64,000 nucleotides of DNA. Source: Halomonas sp. I5-271120 (GTDB lineage: Bacteria > Pseudomonadota > Gammaproteobacteria > Pseudomonadales > Halomonadaceae). The stretch lies in the NCBI RefSeq assembly GCF_030553075.1, contig NZ_CP130701.1, positions 2,232,001 through 2,296,000 of the forward strand, written 5' to 3'. This document shows, one piece after another, positions 28,219 through 40,216 of this stretch. A model generated the notes under the pieces. The model did no database searches, was not told the origin of the DNA, and saw only the letters and a list, made by a program, of their open reading frames with translations. The translations under genes and the position numbers were made by a program. Each line of letters begins with the position of its first letter. Within the stretch, counting starts at the first letter, position 1.

Positions 28219-29019
28219 CTAGGAACGGCTACAGTTGGGCGTCTTGCCTGACTGGCGCGCCTGCTGGTAGCGAGGCAGGGCCTCGTTCATGCTGGCCTCG
28301 AGGCCGCTGATACGCTGATTGTTGCTGGGGTGCGTGGACATCCACACCGGTGGCTGGCCGCCGCCCGCCTGGCTCATCTTCTCCCACAGGGTCACGCTGG
28401 CGCGGGGGTCGAAGCCGGCATCGGCCATCAGCTGAATGCCCAGCGTATCCGCCTCGCTTTCGTGGCTGCGAGAGAAGGGCAGCATGATGCCGTATTGAGC
28501 CCCAGCGCCGAGAGCGCCCATTATGGCGTCGCCCTGGGGCCCTTGGATGCCGGCGGCGCTCTGGATCACCGACAGGCCGAGCTGGGTGGCCTGCTGGGTC
28601 GACACGCGTTCGTTGGCATGGCGTGCCAGGACGTGGGAGACCTCGTGGCCGATCACCGCGGCCAGCTGGTCCTGGTTGCTGGCGATCTCGAGCAGGCCGG
28701 TGTTGACGCCGATATAGCCGCCGGGCAAGGCGAAGGCGTTGGCCGAGGGATCATCGAAGACCTTGACCTGCCAGCTGGGCGCCAGGTTCGAAGACGGCAG
28801 TTCGGCGACGATGGCATTCGACACGCACTGCACATAGTTCAGGGTGGCGCCGCCCACCGTCGGCAGCTCCTGCTGGTACTGCTCGAAGGTTTGCGCGCCC
28901 ATCTGGTTGAGCTGCTGGTCGGACACCAGCGTCAGCTGTTGCCGCCCGGTGGGTGAACTCGAGCAGGCCGCCAGGGCCAGACTCAGGGCGCCCACGGCCA
29001 TTCCTTGTATCCAACGCAT
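28219..29019 (-). CDS. M48-family lipoprotein metalloprotease (LoiP/YcaL-like)
   Basis: A 266-residue zinc protease. The lipobox AVGALSLALAACSSSP near the N-terminus places the lipidated Cys at about residue 19. The active site HEVSHVLARHANER is followed by the third ligand in SRSHESEADTLGIQL. M48 lipoproteins of this group act in outer-membrane protein quality control. The ATG at 29019 is preferred, since AAGGAGG is eight bases upstream but only two from the in-frame GTG at 29025. It is directly followed by a small membrane protein gene. Confidence 0.9.
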   Translation of the reverse strand: MRWIQGMAVGALSLALAACSSSPTGRQQLTLVSDQQLNQMGAQTFEQYQQELPTVGGATLNYVQCVSNAIVAELPSSNLAPSWQVKVFDDPSANAFALPGGYIGVNTGLLEIASNQDQLAAVIGHEVSHVLARHANERVSTQQATQLGLSVIQSAAGIQGPQGDAIMGALGAGAQYGIMLPFSRSHESEADTLGIQLMADAGFDPRASVTLWEKMSQAGGGQPPVWMSTHPSNNQRISGLEASMNEALPRYQQARQSGKTPNCSRS

Positions 29020-29140
29020 TGTCACATCCTCCTTGGGCCGGCAGCGAAAGGTTCGCTGGACGGCATATCACAGTTTGCCACAAGATACTCCGATCGCCAG
29101 TGCGGTAAAACCGCGACGTCTGCAACCAAGGAGATACTGC

Positions 29141-30010
29141 ATGGATGACGCCCTGGCCCGGCGCCTGCTGGAAATGATGGAACGGGTGGAGCCATGGCTG
29201 CCGCCTGTCTCGGTCGAGATCGACTGGCAACATGACATCGCCGCCCTATGGCAGCGTCATGCCCTGGGTGGGCAGTTGATGCCGGTTCCGCCCCGAGACG
29301 CGCTTGGCCTGGATGACCTGCTGGGCATCGAGCGACAGAAGCGCGCGCTGATCGACAATACCCGCGCCTTCCTGCGCGGCTACCCCGCCAACCATGCCCT
29401 GCTGTGGGGCGCCCGAGGCAGTGGCAAGTCATCGCTGGTTCGGGCCCTGCTCAATGGCCTGGCCCCTGAAGGGCTACGCCTGGTGCAGGTGGACCGGCAC
29501 GATCTGGCGGGTCTGCCGAGCCTGGTGGCTCTGCTGCGCAACGAGCCGCATCGTTTCGTGGTGTATTGCGACGATCTGTCTTTCGAGGGCCACGACGATG
29601 CCTACAAGGCCCTGAAGAGCGTGCTCGACGGCGCTATCACCGGCCCACCCGAGAATGTGCTGCTCTACGCCACCTCTAACCGTCGCCATCTGCTGCCGGA
29701 ATCCATGAGCGACAATCAGGCAACCCGCGTGGTGGACGATGAGCTGCATCATGGCGATGCCGTCGAGGAGAAAATCTCGCTGTCGGACCGTTTCGGCCTC
29801 TGGCTGGCCTTCCATCCCTTCAGCCAGGACGCCTACCTGGAGACCTGCCAGCACTGGGTCGCCCATCTCGGCGCCGCCGAGGACTGGTCGCCCGATGCCC
29901 GCGCCGAGGCCGTGCGCTTCGCCACCCTGCGCGGCGGACGCAGCGGGCGCATCGCCTGGCAGTTCGCCTGCCAGTGGATCGGTAGCCGGCGTCTGCAGGC
30001 AGAAGCCTGA
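29141..30010 (+). CDS. DUF815-type AAA+ ATPase
   Basis: A 289-residue predicted ATPase. A Walker A loop GARGSGKSSLVRAL is at about residues 88-101, a Walker B-like VVYCDDLSFEG near 144, and a sensor-1-like LLYATSNRRHLLPE near 187. This matches the DUF815 family, whose role is not established. AAGGAG lies seven bases before the ATG at 29141. It is divergent from the M48 gene and is followed by a shared terminator. Confidence 0.88.
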   Translation: MDDALARRLLEMMERVEPWLPPVSVEIDWQHDIAALWQRHALGGQLMPVPPRDALGLDDLLGIERQKRALIDNTRAFLRGYPANHALLWGARGSGKSSLVRALLNGLAPEGLRLVQVDRHDLAGLPSLVALLRNEPHRFVVYCDDLSFEGHDDAYKALKSVLDGAITGPPENVLLYATSNRRHLLPESMSDNQATRVVDDELHHGDAVEEKISLSDRFGLWLAFHPFSQDAYLETCQHWVAHLGAAEDWSPDARAEAVRFATLRGGRSGRIAWQFACQWIGSRRLQAEA

Positions 30011-30103
30011 ACCTGGCTGAAAGCCCTGGGTCGAGTGCTGCTGCACAACCGGTCTTTACAAGCCCTATTCACAAGCGCTATTCACACGTCGTCTTTAAAA
30101 ACA

Positions 30104-30138
30104 CAGCCCCCGCCGGAGCGAGTCCGACGGGGGCTTGT
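30104..30138. terminator. Bidirectional terminator between the DUF815 gene and der
   Basis: CACAGCCCCCGCCGGA / TCCGACGGGGGCTTGTG forms a long stem with two mismatches and a five-base loop, flanked by TTTAAAAA. A 13-bp tandem duplication ACAAGCCCTATTC (30058, 30071) lies upstream of it. Confidence 0.8.
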
Positions 30139-30176
30139 GATGCGCCAGGTGCTTCTGAAGGCTCTCGTGAGCCAGC

Positions 30177-31580
30177 CTAGCGGCGGTTCTTGCGGGCTTC
30201 CTTGGTCCGGCCCAGCTCGCGCTTCTTGGCCTTCTCGCGGTCGCCGGCGCCGGCCATGCTGTCATACGGGTTCTTGCCGGAGCGGAACTCGAAGCGGATC
30301 GGCGTGCCGCGCACCTTGAGTACCTTGCGGAAGGTGTTGGTCAGGAAGCGTTTGTAGGCTTCCGGCAGCGCTTCGGTCTGGTTGCCGTGCACGACGATGA
30401 TCGGCGGGTTGCTGCCGCCCTGGTGCGCCATGCGCAGCTTGATGCGGCGGCCATGGACCAGCGGCGGCTGATGCTCGGTGACCGCATCCTGCAGGATGTT
30501 GGTCAGGCGGTTGGTCGACCAGTGGCTGTTGGCAGAGGCAAAGGCGCGGTCGATGGACGGATAGAGATCGCCCACCGCGGTGCCGTGCAGCGCCGAAATG
30601 AAGTGCATCTCGGCGTAGTCGGCGAAGCCCAGGCGGCGCTTGATGGCGGCGCGCATCTTGTCCTTGGCTTCGGCCTCCAGGCCGTCCCACTTGTTGACTG
30701 CCAGCACCAGGGCACGCCCAGAACTCAGCACATAGTCGAGCAGGTGCAGGTCCTGCTCGACCAGGCCTGAGCGCGCGTCCAGCACCATGATCGCGACATG
30801 GCACTCCTTGATGGCGTCCAGCGTCTTGATGATCGAGAACTTCTCGGCGATTTCCGTGACGTTCTTGCGCCGACGAACCCCGGCAGTGTCGACCAGCACA
30901 TAGGGCTTGCCGCGGCGCTCGAAGGGGATCTCAATGGCGTCGCGGGTGGTGCCCGCCTCGTCGAAGACCACCACCCGGTCTTCGCCGAGCAGGCGATTGA
31001 CCAGGGTCGACTTGCCGACGTTGGGCCGGCCGATCACGCCGATGCGAATCCCGTTGCTCAGGTCCGGCGGCGCGGCGTTGGCTTCACGCTCGGGGAAGGG
31101 CTCGAGCACTTCCTCGATCAGCGAGGTGACGTTGCGGCCGTGGGCCGCGGCGATCGGGCGCGGGTCGCCGATGCCCAGTCCCCAGAAGTCACCGGACGCG
31201 GTGTCTTCGTCCAGGCCGTCGGTCTTGTTGACGACTAGCCAGGTCTTCTTCTGGTTGACGCGCAGGTGGTTGGCGATGGCCTCGTCGGCGACGTTCAGGC
31301 CGGCGCGACCGTCGACCATGAACAGCACGATGTCGGCCTCGTCGATGGCCAGTAGCGACTGTTCGGCCATGGCGGCGTCGATGCCTTGCTCGTCGCCACT
31401 GATGCCGCCGGTATCGATCACCGTGTAGGTCTTGTCGCCGAGTGCCCCGTTGCCGTACTTGCGGTCACGGGTGAGGCCCGGGAAGTCGGCCACCAGGGCG
31501 TCCCGCGAACGGGTCAGGCGGTTGAAGAGCGTGGACTTGCCGACATTGGGTCGGCCGACCAGGGCGATGACAGGATTCAT
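30177..31580 (-). CDS. der: Ribosome-assembly GTPase Der (EngA)
   Basis: A 467-residue GTPase with two tandem G domains and a KH-like C-terminus, required for 50S subunit maturation. G1 loops [14 protein letters not shown] (about 8) and [14 protein letters not shown] (about 184), G3 DTGG and DTAG, and G4 NKTD and NKWD are all present. The C-terminus is basic ([14 protein letters not shown]). It overlaps bamB by four bases, the standard bamB-der arrangement. Confidence 0.97.
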   Translation of the reverse strand: MNPVIALVGRPNVGKSTLFNRLTRSRDALVADFPGLTRDRKYGNGALGDKTYTVIDTGGISGDEQGIDAAMAEQSLLAIDEADIVLFMVDGRAGLNVADEAIANHLRVNQKKTWLVVNKTDGLDEDTASGDFWGLGIGDPRPIAAAHGRNVTSLIEEVLEPFPEREANAAPPDLSNGIRIGVIGRPNVGKSTLVNRLLGEDRVVVFDEAGTTRDAIEIPFERRGKPYVLVDTAGVRRRKNVTEIAEKFSIIKTLDAIKECHVAIMVLDARSGLVEQDLHLLDYVLSSGRALVLAVNKWDGLEAEAKDKMRAAIKRRLGFADYAEMHFISALHGTAVGDLYPSIDRAFASANSHWSTNRLTNILQDAVTEHQPPLVHGRRIKLRMAHQGGSNPPIIVVHGNQTEALPEAYKRFLTNTFRKVLKVRGTPIRFEFRSGKNPYDSMAGAGDREKAKKRELGRTKEARKNRR

Positions 31581-32728
31581 GGTAGTTCGCGGATCTCCAG
31601 CGCCTCTAGGCGCCCGTCGTTGGCCAGCGCATGAATGCGCCGACCGTCAGTGAGGGGGCGCAGGCTGATGCCCGAGCTATCGATGTGCTCGCGACCGGCC
31701 AGGCGGCCGTCGGTGGCATCGAGCAGGTGCAAATAGCCTTCGAAATCGCCGAGCACCAGCTTGCCGTCGGCAAAGGCCGGGGCAGTCAGCTGGCGACCTT
31801 CGAGGGCGTTGCTGCGCCATTTGATTTGGCCGGACAGGGCGTCCAGCGCCAGCACATGGCTGGCGTCGTCGATGACGTAGAGGGTCTCGCCGACCAGCAG
31901 CGGTGACAGGTAGCTCGAGATGTCGCGCTCCCACAGGGTCTCGCCGCTCTGGGCTTCCATGGCCACCAGGCGGCCGTGGTAGCTGGTCAGGTAGAGGCGG
32001 CCATCGCGGGTCAGCAGCGGCTCGCCGTCGAGGTCGATCAGGCGATCCACTTCGCTGCGGCCCTTGGGCACGGCGATGCGCTGCTCCCAGAGGGCCTGGC
32101 CGCTGCGGTTGTCGATGGTGGCGATGCGGCCGTTGGCGAAGCCGGCGAAGGTCACCGGCTCGATGACCCTCGGCGTGCCGGTGCCGCGCAGGGTCAAGGC
32201 GGGGGCACTGGTGGTATAGACCCACTGCTCGGCGCCGCTGTCGCGCTCAAGCGCAGTGACGCTGCCATCGACGCTCTGTACAACGAGCAGCCGCTGGTTG
32301 GGCTGGGGGGCGGCCAGCACTTCGCTGGGCACGCGAGAGCGCCACAGCACCTTGCCGTCGGCCTGGTCGATGGCCAGCACTTCGCCGTTGCGGGTGCCCA
32401 GATAGAGCCGCTCGGCCACGGCGGTCAGGCCGCTGGAGACGGGATTGTCGAGCTCGACCGTCCAGCGCCGTTCGCCGTTCTCGGCGTCGATCGCCATCAG
32501 TTCGCCTTCGGCATCGGCGGCGAACAGGGTGTCGCCGTCCAGGGACGGGCTGATTGGATAGCGCGCCTCGCCAAGGCCGTCGCCGACCTGCACGGACCAG
32601 AGGCCGTCCAGCGTCACACTCTCGGTGAAGCTGGTGAGTTCCTTGGGCGGCGTCTCGGGTTCGACCTGACCGGCACAGCCGGCGAGTAGGCTAAGTGATG
32701 CCAACGCGATCACCAGAGTCGATTTCAT
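31577..32728 (-). CDS. bamB: BamB, outer-membrane assembly lipoprotein
   Basis: A 383-residue eight-bladed PQQ-type beta-propeller lipoprotein of the BAM complex. The lipobox [10 protein letters not shown] puts the lipidated Cys at residue 18. Repeated blade motifs ([45 protein letters not shown]) run through the protein. Overlaps of four bases with yfgM upstream and der downstream indicate one translational unit. Confidence 0.96.
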   Translation of the reverse strand: MKSTLVIALASLSLLAGCAGQVEPETPPKELTSFTESVTLDGLWSVQVGDGLGEARYPISPSLDGDTLFAADAEGELMAIDAENGERRWTVELDNPVSSGLTAVAERLYLGTRNGEVLAIDQADGKVLWRSRVPSEVLAAPQPNQRLLVVQSVDGSVTALERDSGAEQWVYTTSAPALTLRGTGTPRVIEPVTFAGFANGRIATIDNRSGQALWEQRIAVPKGRSEVDRLIDLDGEPLLTRDGRLYLTSYHGRLVAMEAQSGETLWERDISSYLSPLLVGETLYVIDDASHVLALDALSGQIKWRSNALEGRQLTAPAFADGKLVLGDFEGYLHLLDATDGRLAGREHIDSSGISLRPLTDGRRIHALANDGRLEALEIRELP

Positions 32729-33384
32729 AGCGTGGCTTCCTCTGCACCGAGGTTGTCGAGCTTGAGCTGTGTGCCGAACAGCGGCTGACCGCTGGCTTCG
32801 GCGGTGGCCAGGGCTTCGCGATAGGCCTCGCGGGCATTTTCCCGGTTGCCGAGCGACAGCTGGGCGTCGCCACGCAGTTCCATGCGCTGGGCGCCGAGGG
32901 CTTCACTAGTGATGGCGTCCAGGGTGGCAAGCGCGGTGTCGGCCTCGTCGTCGGCCAGTTGCAGACGGGCCAGGCGCAGCCGCGCCAGGTCCTTGAGATA
33001 GCCGCGATCGGTCGACTCGATCAGCCTGGACAGGGCATCACGGGCGCCGGTCAGATCACCGTCGGCCACCGCCAGACGTGCCTCGATCAGTGTGGCCAGG
33101 TCGGCGTAGAGGCTGCCGCCGTGTTCGTCGTTGAGCGCGGTCACCTGCTCGCGGGCCTGGGTCAGGGCAGCGTCTTCAAGCGTTGGCTGGCTGGCCAGAG
33201 TCAGCAGCTGCTGGTAGCGCATGGAGGCGGCCTCGGCCTGATTGGCCTGATAGCCCTCCCAGGCCTTCCAGCCGAAGATCCCGGCGGCGGCGATCACCAC
33301 GCCGGCGATCAGCGAGGTGCCGTTTTCTTTCCACCAGCGCTTGATGGCCTCTAGCTGTTCTTCTTCGGTGTTCAGCTCCGCCAC
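32725..33384 (-). CDS. yfgM: YfgM-family SecYEG ancillary protein
   Basis: A 219-residue membrane-anchored TPR protein (E. coli YfgM is 206). A cytoplasmic segment NTEEEQLEAIKRWWKENG leads into one helix (SLIAGVVIAAAGIFGWKAW, about 23-41) and a periplasmic TPR region. YfgM links the Sec translocon to periplasmic chaperones. The GTG at 33384 has AAGGAG seven bases upstream; the longer reading to 33444 adds an implausible N-terminus. It sits in hisS-yfgM-bamB-der. Confidence 0.9.
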   Translation of the reverse strand: MAELNTEEEQLEAIKRWWKENGTSLIAGVVIAAAGIFGWKAWEGYQANQAEAASMRYQQLLTLASQPTLEDAALTQAREQVTALNDEHGGSLYADLATLIEARLAVADGDLTGARDALSRLIESTDRGYLKDLARLRLARLQLADDEADTALATLDAITSEALGAQRMELRGDAQLSLGNRENAREAYREALATAEASGQPLFGTQLKLDNLGAEEATL

Positions 33385-33449
33385 GGGCGGTCTCCTTGCG
33401 TCAGTGACCCCCGCAACGGCAGCCGGTGCGGGGGTGGGCATCATGGATG

Positions 33450-34766
<1,317 letters not shown>

Positions 34767-34794
34767 TGCTTGCTCCTTGAGGGGGGCGTCGGGC

Positions 34795-35910
34795 TCAGGC
34801 GTCCCGGGCGATGACGTCCTGCTCGGCCTGTTCCTTGAGGCGGACCCGTTCGCGGATCAGCGCTTCAAGGTCGTCGACCAGATGGTCGTTGCGCAGCTTG
34901 CTGGCCGGCTTGCCGTCGAGGTAGACGAGGTTGGCCGGGGAGCCGCCGGTCAGGCCGACATCGGTTTCCTTGGCTTCCCCGGGACCGTTGACCACGCAGC
35001 CGATCACCGAGACATCCAGCGGCGTCATGACGTCCTCGAGGCGCTCCTCGAGGGCATTCATGGTGCCGATGACGTCGAAGTTCTGACGTGAGCAGCTGGG
35101 GCAGGCGATGAAGTTGATGCCCTTGGCGCGGAGCTTGAGGCTCTTGAGCATGTCGAAGCCGACCTTGATCTCCTCGACCGGATCGGCGGCCAGCGACACC
35201 CGGATGGTGTCGCCGATGCCGTCCATCAACAGCATGCCGAGACCGATCGACGACTTCACCGTACCCGAGCGCAGACCGCCGGCCTCGGTGATACCCAGGT
35301 GCAGCGGCTGCTCGATGCGCGTGGCGAGGTCGCGGTAGGCGGCCACCGCCATGAACACATCCGAGGCCTTGACGCTGACCTTGTATTCCTGGAAATCGAG
35401 GCGGTCGAGGTGATCGATGTGGCGCATCGCCGATTCGACCAGGGCCGCCGGCGTGGGTTCGCCGTATTTCTTCTGCAGGTCCTTCTCCAGCGAGCCTGCG
35501 TTGACGCCGATGCGGATCGGGATGCCGTTGTCGCGGGCGGCGCTGACCACCGCCTGGACGCGGTCCTCTCGGCCGATGTTGCCGGGGTTGATGCGCAGGC
35601 AGTCGACGCCGAGCTCGGCGACGCGCAGGGCGATCCGGTAGTCGAAGTGGATATCCGCGACCAGCGGGACGTTTACCTCGCGCTTGATGCGGCCGAAGGC
35701 CTCGGCGGCATCCATGTCCGGCACGCTGACGCGCACGATGTCGGCGCCGGCGGCCTCGAGCTGTCGGATCTGACCGACGGTGGCGGCCACGTCCAGGGTG
35801 TCGGTGTTGGTCATGCTCTGCACCGAGATCGGCGCATCGCCGCCCACGGGCACGTTGCCGACATGAATCTGGCGTGAGCGGCGTCTAACGATGGGAGACT
35901 GCGCGTGCAT
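34795..35910 (-). CDS. ispG: 4-hydroxy-3-methylbut-2-enyl diphosphate synthase (IspG)
   Basis: A 371-residue [4Fe-4S] enzyme of the MEP isoprenoid pathway, converting MEcPP to HMBPP. The N-terminal TIM barrel ([12 protein letters not shown]) is followed by the cluster-binding [11 protein letters not shown] and [20 protein letters not shown] is about ten bases before the ATG. Its cluster must come from the cell's Fe-S machinery, whose isc locus nearby is reduced. It lies between rodZ and hisS as in Pseudomonas. Confidence 0.97.
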   Translation of the reverse strand: MHAQSPIVRRRSRQIHVGNVPVGGDAPISVQSMTNTDTLDVAATVGQIRQLEAAGADIVRVSVPDMDAAEAFGRIKREVNVPLVADIHFDYRIALRVAELGVDCLRINPGNIGREDRVQAVVSAARDNGIPIRIGVNAGSLEKDLQKKYGEPTPAALVESAMRHIDHLDRLDFQEYKVSVKASDVFMAVAAYRDLATRIEQPLHLGITEAGGLRSGTVKSSIGLGMLLMDGIGDTIRVSLAADPVEEIKVGFDMLKSLKLRAKGINFIACPSCSRQNFDVIGTMNALEERLEDVMTPLDVSVIGCVVNGPGEAKETDVGLTGGSPANLVYLDGKPASKLRNDHLVDDLEALIRERVRLKEQAEQDVIARDA

Positions 35911-35916
35911 GCGGAA

Positions 35917-36951
35917 TCATTCTCCTAGGCTGAAGCGGGCGACGTTGTTGTTGCCGGCGTACTCGCCAAGGTCGACGGCCTCGCCCTGGTAACGCAGCTC
36001 TACACCGCTGGCGTTGCCGATGGTCAGGCGGAAGGGCGGCACGCCTTCGGCACGGGCGCTGCTGCCGGCCGACTGCAGGCCAACGAAGATGCGGTCGTCG
36101 TTGGCATCGAAGATCTCGGTCCAGGATTGCTCGTTGAAGCTCAGCTCCAGCACGTCGGGGCCCGCGGCATCAGAGGTGTTACTCGCTTCTGTCGAGTCAG
36201 ACCCGGTGGCGACGTTTTCGGACGTGCTCGAGGCGGACTCGGCTTGCTGGGCGTTGGCAGCAGTCGCCTGGGCGCCAGTATCGGTGCCCGACGATTGGCC
36301 GGCACCTGTGGCGCTCGCACCATCGGTCAGGCCCATGTCGCTGTCCTCGGCGGGCAGCGGTGGCATTTCCTCGTCGATGGCAGTTTCGACGGCGGTGTCG
36401 CCATTGGCCGAGTTCGCGGCGGTCGCATCCGCGCTGTTTGCGTCGACGCCAGCTGGTTCCTCGGTCACGGGAGTGCCGTCCAAGGTATCCACGGCCACCG
36501 GCTCGTTGTCGCCAAGCCCCGGCAGACCGCTGCTTTCGCGGCTCTGCCACCACAGTAGTGTCAGGCCGGCGAGGCCGAGAATCACGACCAGGGTGACCAG
36601 CTTGACCAGCCAGGCGCCAATCCGCGAGGGCGGCTTGGCGACCTTGACTGGCGTCACACGGCGCTCGGTTTCAGTAGGGCCGTTGACGTCACGATAGGCA
36701 TCCAGCACACCCTTCTCATCGATGCCCAGCAGGCGGGCATAGGCGCGCAGATAGCCGCGGCGATAGGCAGCCACTGGCACCTGCGCGTAGTCGTCTTTTT
36801 CCAGGCCGTAGACCACGGCGGGACGCAAGTTCAGGGATGTGGCGACCTCTTCCACGGAAAGCCCCTGGTTTTCGCGTTCGCTGCGTAGCATGTCACCGGG
36901 GGATGCCTGGCGGGCCATATCGACGGTGTCGTTGTCGTGCATGTCGCTCAT
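35917..36951 (-). CDS. rodZ: RodZ-like cytoskeletal membrane protein
   Basis: A 344-residue protein with an N-terminal helix-turn-helix (about 20-85; GDMLRSERENQGLSVEEVA), one transmembrane helix at about 113-135 and a periplasmic C-terminal DUF4115 domain (LELSFNEQSWTEIFDANDD). The linker (about 140-260) is long, Ala/Ser/Thr/Asp-rich and acidic. RodZ bridges MreB to the cell-wall elongation machinery. It is six bases from ispG and 30 from pilW, in one operon. Confidence 0.92.
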   Translation of the reverse strand: MSDMHDNDTVDMARQASPGDMLRSERENQGLSVEEVATSLNLRPAVVYGLEKDDYAQVPVAAYRRGYLRAYARLLGIDEKGVLDAYRDVNGPTETERRVTPVKVAKPPSRIGAWLVKLVTLVVILGLAGLTLLWWQSRESSGLPGLGDNEPVAVDTLDGTPVTEEPAGVDANSADATAANSANGDTAVETAIDEEMPPLPAEDSDMGLTDGASATGAGQSSGTDTGAQATAANAQQAESASSTSENVATGSDSTEASNTSDAAGPDVLELSFNEQSWTEIFDANDDRIFVGLQSAGSSARAEGVPPFRLTIGNASGVELRYQGEAVDLGEYAGNNNVARFSLGE

Positions 36952-36981
36952 GACTGAGCATCCTTGATCAAAAATCGGTTG

Positions 36982-37746
36982 TCAGGGCGTGCCACGGGAC
37001 CCATCCGGTGAACCTGAGGACGCGAGCTGGCGGGCATAAAAGTCGGCCTGCTCGGTGTCGCCCCTGGCGAGAGCGATGTCGCGCGCCAGCGCCAGGTTCT
37101 CCGGGGTGATGCCTGCCAGGCGCATGTGCGCCTGGATATTGTCCCAGGCACGGGCTTGATGCCCCTGCGCGTAGTCAAGCTGTGCCAGCAGTAGATAACT
37201 TCGGGTCATGCGCGGGTCGATGACCTTGGCACGCTCCAAGGCCTCCCGTGCCTGTACCGGATTCCCAAGTTCGCGCTGGCACTGGCCCAGATTGGCAAAA
37301 AGCTGGGCGCGATTGGCGTATTGTGTGTCTTCGCTGGCAAGGGCCAGCTGATCGCAGGCTTCGCGGGTTCGTCCCTGAGCATACAGGAAGGCGGCGAAGT
37401 TGTTGCGTGCCCGGGTCAAATCGGGAGCGGCGTCCAGCGCGCGCCGAAAGTATTCACTAGCCAGGGTAGCCTCGCCCTGGCGCTGGAAAATCATCGCCAT
37501 GGCCTGCAGCGCTTCAGGGTCGTTGGGATCGGCCTTGAGTGCATTGTTGAGAGCACGGGTGGCGCGCGGCAGGTTGTTGCGCTCGAGATAAGCCGTGCCG
37601 AGGCGGGTGTAGGCCTCGGCAGAGTCTTCCTGATCACGCTGCTGCGACGCAGGAGCGGCGCAGCCGCCGAGCCACACCATGCAGAGCAGGGTGGTGATCA
37701 GGGCGCCTCGTCCGGCAAAAGCCGGTCGACGATGACGACGGGTCAT
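36982..37746 (-). CDS. pilW: PilW (PilF), type IV pilus assembly TPR lipoprotein
   Basis: A 254-residue pilotin-type protein needed for PilQ secretin assembly. The lipobox LLCMVWLGGC is near the N-terminus and about six TPR units follow (EAYTRLGTAYLERNNLPRA, PEALQAMAMIFQRQGEA, ARNNFAAFLYAQGR). The ATG at 37746 is used because AAGAGA is five bases upstream; ATGs at 37752 and 37764 are alternatives. Its place between rlmN and rodZ matches other gammaproteobacteria. Confidence 0.9.
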   Translation of the reverse strand: MTRRHRRPAFAGRGALITTLLCMVWLGGCAAPASQQRDQEDSAEAYTRLGTAYLERNNLPRATRALNNALKADPNDPEALQAMAMIFQRQGEATLASEYFRRALDAAPDLTRARNNFAAFLYAQGRTREACDQLALASEDTQYANRAQLFANLGQCQRELGNPVQAREALERAKVIDPRMTRSYLLLAQLDYAQGHQARAWDNIQAHMRLAGITPENLALARDIALARGDTEQADFYARQLASSGSPDGSRGTP

Positions 37747-37877
37747 GGACATCTCTTGCGGCATGATGGAAGCGTTCCGGGTAACAGTCGGTCACGGCAT
37801 ATGAGGTGTTGCCGTGACCGATAAGGCTTGCCCATCAAAGCGTTCTGCCTGGTTGAAGTCAAGCGCACCCCGGGCCG

Positions 37878-39017
37878 TCAGTCGGCGTCGAGCTGGATCG
37901 ACTGGATATAGCGTTCGTGGCGCTTGGTGCGGTCCTTGACCCGACCGACCAGCTGGCCGCAGGCCGCATCGATGTCATCGCCACGGGTGCTGCGCACCGG
38001 GGCGGTGTACCCCAGCTCGTAGAGCCACTGCTGGAAGCGCATCGTCTGGTTACGCGACGGCTTCTCGTAGCCCGAGTGCGGGAAGGGGTTGAACGGAATC
38101 AGGTTGATCTTGCACGGCAACTCCTCGAGAAGGGCGGCGAGCTGCTCGGCATGCTCCTGCTGGTCGTTGACGTCCTTGATCAGCGTATATTCGATGGTAA
38201 TGATGCGGGTGTCGTCGCACTTGGCCAGGTAACGCTTGCAGGCATCGATCAGAGAGCGAATGTTGTACTTGCGGTTGAGCGGTACCAGTTCGCTGCGCAA
38301 CTCGTCGGTGGCGGCGTGCAGCGAGATGGCCAGGCTCACGTCGATATCGTCGCCAAGCTGGTCGATTTTCGGCACCACGCCGGAGGTCGACAGGGTGACG
38401 CGACGCTTGGAGAGGCCGTAGCCGTTGTCGTCGAGCATCAGCTTCATGGCCGGCACGACGGCATCATAGTTCATCAGCGGCTCGCCCATGCCCATCATCA
38501 CCACGTTGGTGACCGGGCGGTTGGCGGTGTCGCGGCGCGGCCCTACGCTGCGCTGGGCGACCCACACCTGGCCGATGATCTCGGCGGCGGTGAGGTTGCG
38601 CTGGAAGCCCTGCTTGCCGGTGGAGCAGAAGCTGCAATCCAGCGAGCAGCCGACTTGCGAGGACACGCACAGGGTCCGGCGCTTGCCGTTCTCGGCCGGG
38701 ATCAGCACGGTTTCCACGTAGCTGCCATCCTCGACCTCGAGTACCCACTTGCGGGTCCCGTCGCTGGAGGTGCCTTCATAGACCACGCCGGGGCCGCGGA
38801 TCTCGGCCACCTCGGCCAGGCGTTCGCGCAGGGCCTTGGAGAGATTGGTCATGGCGGCAAAGTCGTCACAGCCTTCCTGATGAATCCACTTCATCAGCTG
38901 GGCAGCGCGGAACTTCTTCTCGCCGATGGACAGGAAGAAGGATTCCATCTGCTCTCGGGACATGCCGAGCAGATTGGTGCGGGACGGGGTGTCGGTCGTG
39001 GCAGTCATGGTCGGCAT
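37878..39017 (-). CDS. rlmN: Dual-specificity 23S rRNA/tRNA C2-adenine methyltransferase RlmN
   Basis: A 379-residue radical-SAM enzyme that methylates A2503 of 23S rRNA and A37 of some tRNAs. The cluster motif [15 protein letters not shown] (CxxxCxxC), the SAM-contact [10 protein letters not shown] and the catalytic C-terminal Cys in DIDAACGQL are present. The start is ATG 39017 or ATG 39008; no clear Shine-Dalgarno decides. It requires [4Fe-4S] assembly. Confidence 0.96.
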   Translation of the reverse strand: MPTMTATTDTPSRTNLLGMSREQMESFFLSIGEKKFRAAQLMKWIHQEGCDDFAAMTNLSKALRERLAEVAEIRGPGVVYEGTSSDGTRKWVLEVEDGSYVETVLIPAENGKRRTLCVSSQVGCSLDCSFCSTGKQGFQRNLTAAEIIGQVWVAQRSVGPRRDTANRPVTNVVMMGMGEPLMNYDAVVPAMKLMLDDNGYGLSKRRVTLSTSGVVPKIDQLGDDIDVSLAISLHAATDELRSELVPLNRKYNIRSLIDACKRYLAKCDDTRIITIEYTLIKDVNDQQEHAEQLAALLEELPCKINLIPFNPFPHSGYEKPSRNQTMRFQQWLYELGYTAPVRSTRGDDIDAACGQLVGRVKDRTKRHERYIQSIQLDAD

Positions 39018-39071
39018 CGCGGGGTCGGTGGGCGGTACGCGGGAGGCCGGGCCTCCCGCGTGGAGACGCTA

Positions 39072-39500
39072 TCAGCCGCGCGGGCAGATCTCGTCGGCGC
39101 CGAAGAAGTAGGCCACTTCACGCTCGGCAGACTCAACGGAGTCGGAGCCGTGGGCGGCGTTGGCATCGATAGATTCAGCGAAGTCAGCGCGGATGGTACC
39201 GGCTTCGGCTTCTTTCGGGTTGGTGGCACCCATCAGGTCACGGTTGACGGCGATAGCGTTCTCGCCTTCCAGCACCTGAACCATCACCGGACCGGAGGTC
39301 ATGAAGCCGGTCAGTGCGCCGAAGAAGGGGCGTTCCTTGTGCTCGGCGTAGAAGCCTTCGGCCTTTTCCTGGGAGAGGTGGATCATCTTGGCCGCGACGA
39401 TCTTGAGGCCGGCCTTTTCGAAGCGAGTGTAGATCTCGCCGATCACGTTCTTGGAAACGGCATCGGGCTTGATGATGGACAGCGTGCGTTCGGTAGCCAT
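39072..39500 (-). CDS. ndk: Nucleoside diphosphate kinase
   Basis: A 142-residue enzyme that equilibrates NTP pools through a phosphohistidine. [16 protein letters not shown] opens the protein and [16 protein letters not shown] carries the active-site His at about residue 117. The length is typical. It lies between rlmN and the isc genes, the usual place after the isc operon in gammaproteobacteria. A 9-bp triplet repeat (TGGTCGCGA, 39710-39736) lies upstream in the 290-bp gap before iscA. Confidence 0.97.
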   Translation of the reverse strand: MATERTLSIIKPDAVSKNVIGEIYTRFEKAGLKIVAAKMIHLSQEKAEGFYAEHKERPFFGALTGFMTSGPVMVQVLEGENAIAVNRDLMGATNPKEAEAGTIRADFAESIDANAAHGSDSVESAEREVAYFFGADEICPRG

Positions 39501-39790
39501 GGGACAGGTCTCCGTAGGGGGTTGGAAGCGTCAGGAACTTCATAGGACGGCGCGCCGCCCGAAGCGAGACACAAGAGGTGCATGCCACGGGCGGCGCGTC
39601 GAAAATCGTGGATCCGCCGCGCTCGGCGGCTGATGAGGCGCGGATTATAACGCCGGAAGTCCGCGGGGGACAATCTTTGACCAACACACCAGGCCGACCA
39701 CCGCGCTTGTGGTCGCGATGGTCGCGATGGTCGCGAGACCCGAAGGGAGTCGCTGTCGTCGTTCAGGCAGACTCGATGGTGACTCGTGGT

Positions 39791-40117
39791 TCAGACGGTG
39801 AAGCTTTCGCCGCAGCCGCACTGATCCTTGACGTTGGGGTTGTTGAAGCGGAAAAAGCGGTTGAGGCCTTCCGAGACATAGTCGACTTCGCTGCCATCGA
39901 GCATGTCCAGCGCTTCGGGCGCGACATACACGGCCACGCCGTGCTCCTCGAAGGTGACGTCGTCGCCGCCGGTCTCATCGGCGAAGTCCAGCACGTAGCT
40001 GTAGCCGGAGCAGCCGCTCGGCTTGACCGAAACGCGCAGGCCGAGGCCGTGGCCGCGCTCGTCGAGCACCTGACGGATTTGGCTGGCGGCGGCGGGAGTG
40101 ATCGATAGATGGGCCAT
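39791..40117 (-). CDS. iscA: IscA-type iron-sulfur assembly protein
   Basis: A 108-residue A-type carrier. The three conserved cysteines are in SGCSGYSYVLDF and the C-terminal CGCGESF. The Asp/Glu-poor N-terminus and its place after a cysteine desulfurase gene favour IscA over ErpA. It receives or supplies Fe-S clusters or iron. No iscU lies between it and the desulfurase; the 134-bp gap holds only a tandem repeat. Confidence 0.92.
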   Translation of the reverse strand: MAHLSITPAAASQIRQVLDERGHGLGLRVSVKPSGCSGYSYVLDFADETGGDDVTFEEHGVAVYVAPEALDMLDGSEVDYVSEGLNRFFRFNNPNVKDQCGCGESFTV

Positions 40118-40216
40118 GGTGCGAGCCTCCTAGAAGGTGTCGGGTACGTGGGAGCGCATGAGCATGCAAAGGGTGCGCAAAGAGGGAGCGCGATAAAAGT
40201 GTCAGCGAGCTGCCCC

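Noticed and set aside
37917..39545. A 542-codon open frame on the plus strand opposite rlmN and ndk
   Set aside because: It is the antisense shadow of two well-recognised genes in high-GC DNA; the translation is Gly/Ala/His/Arg-rich with no motif and no ribosome site.
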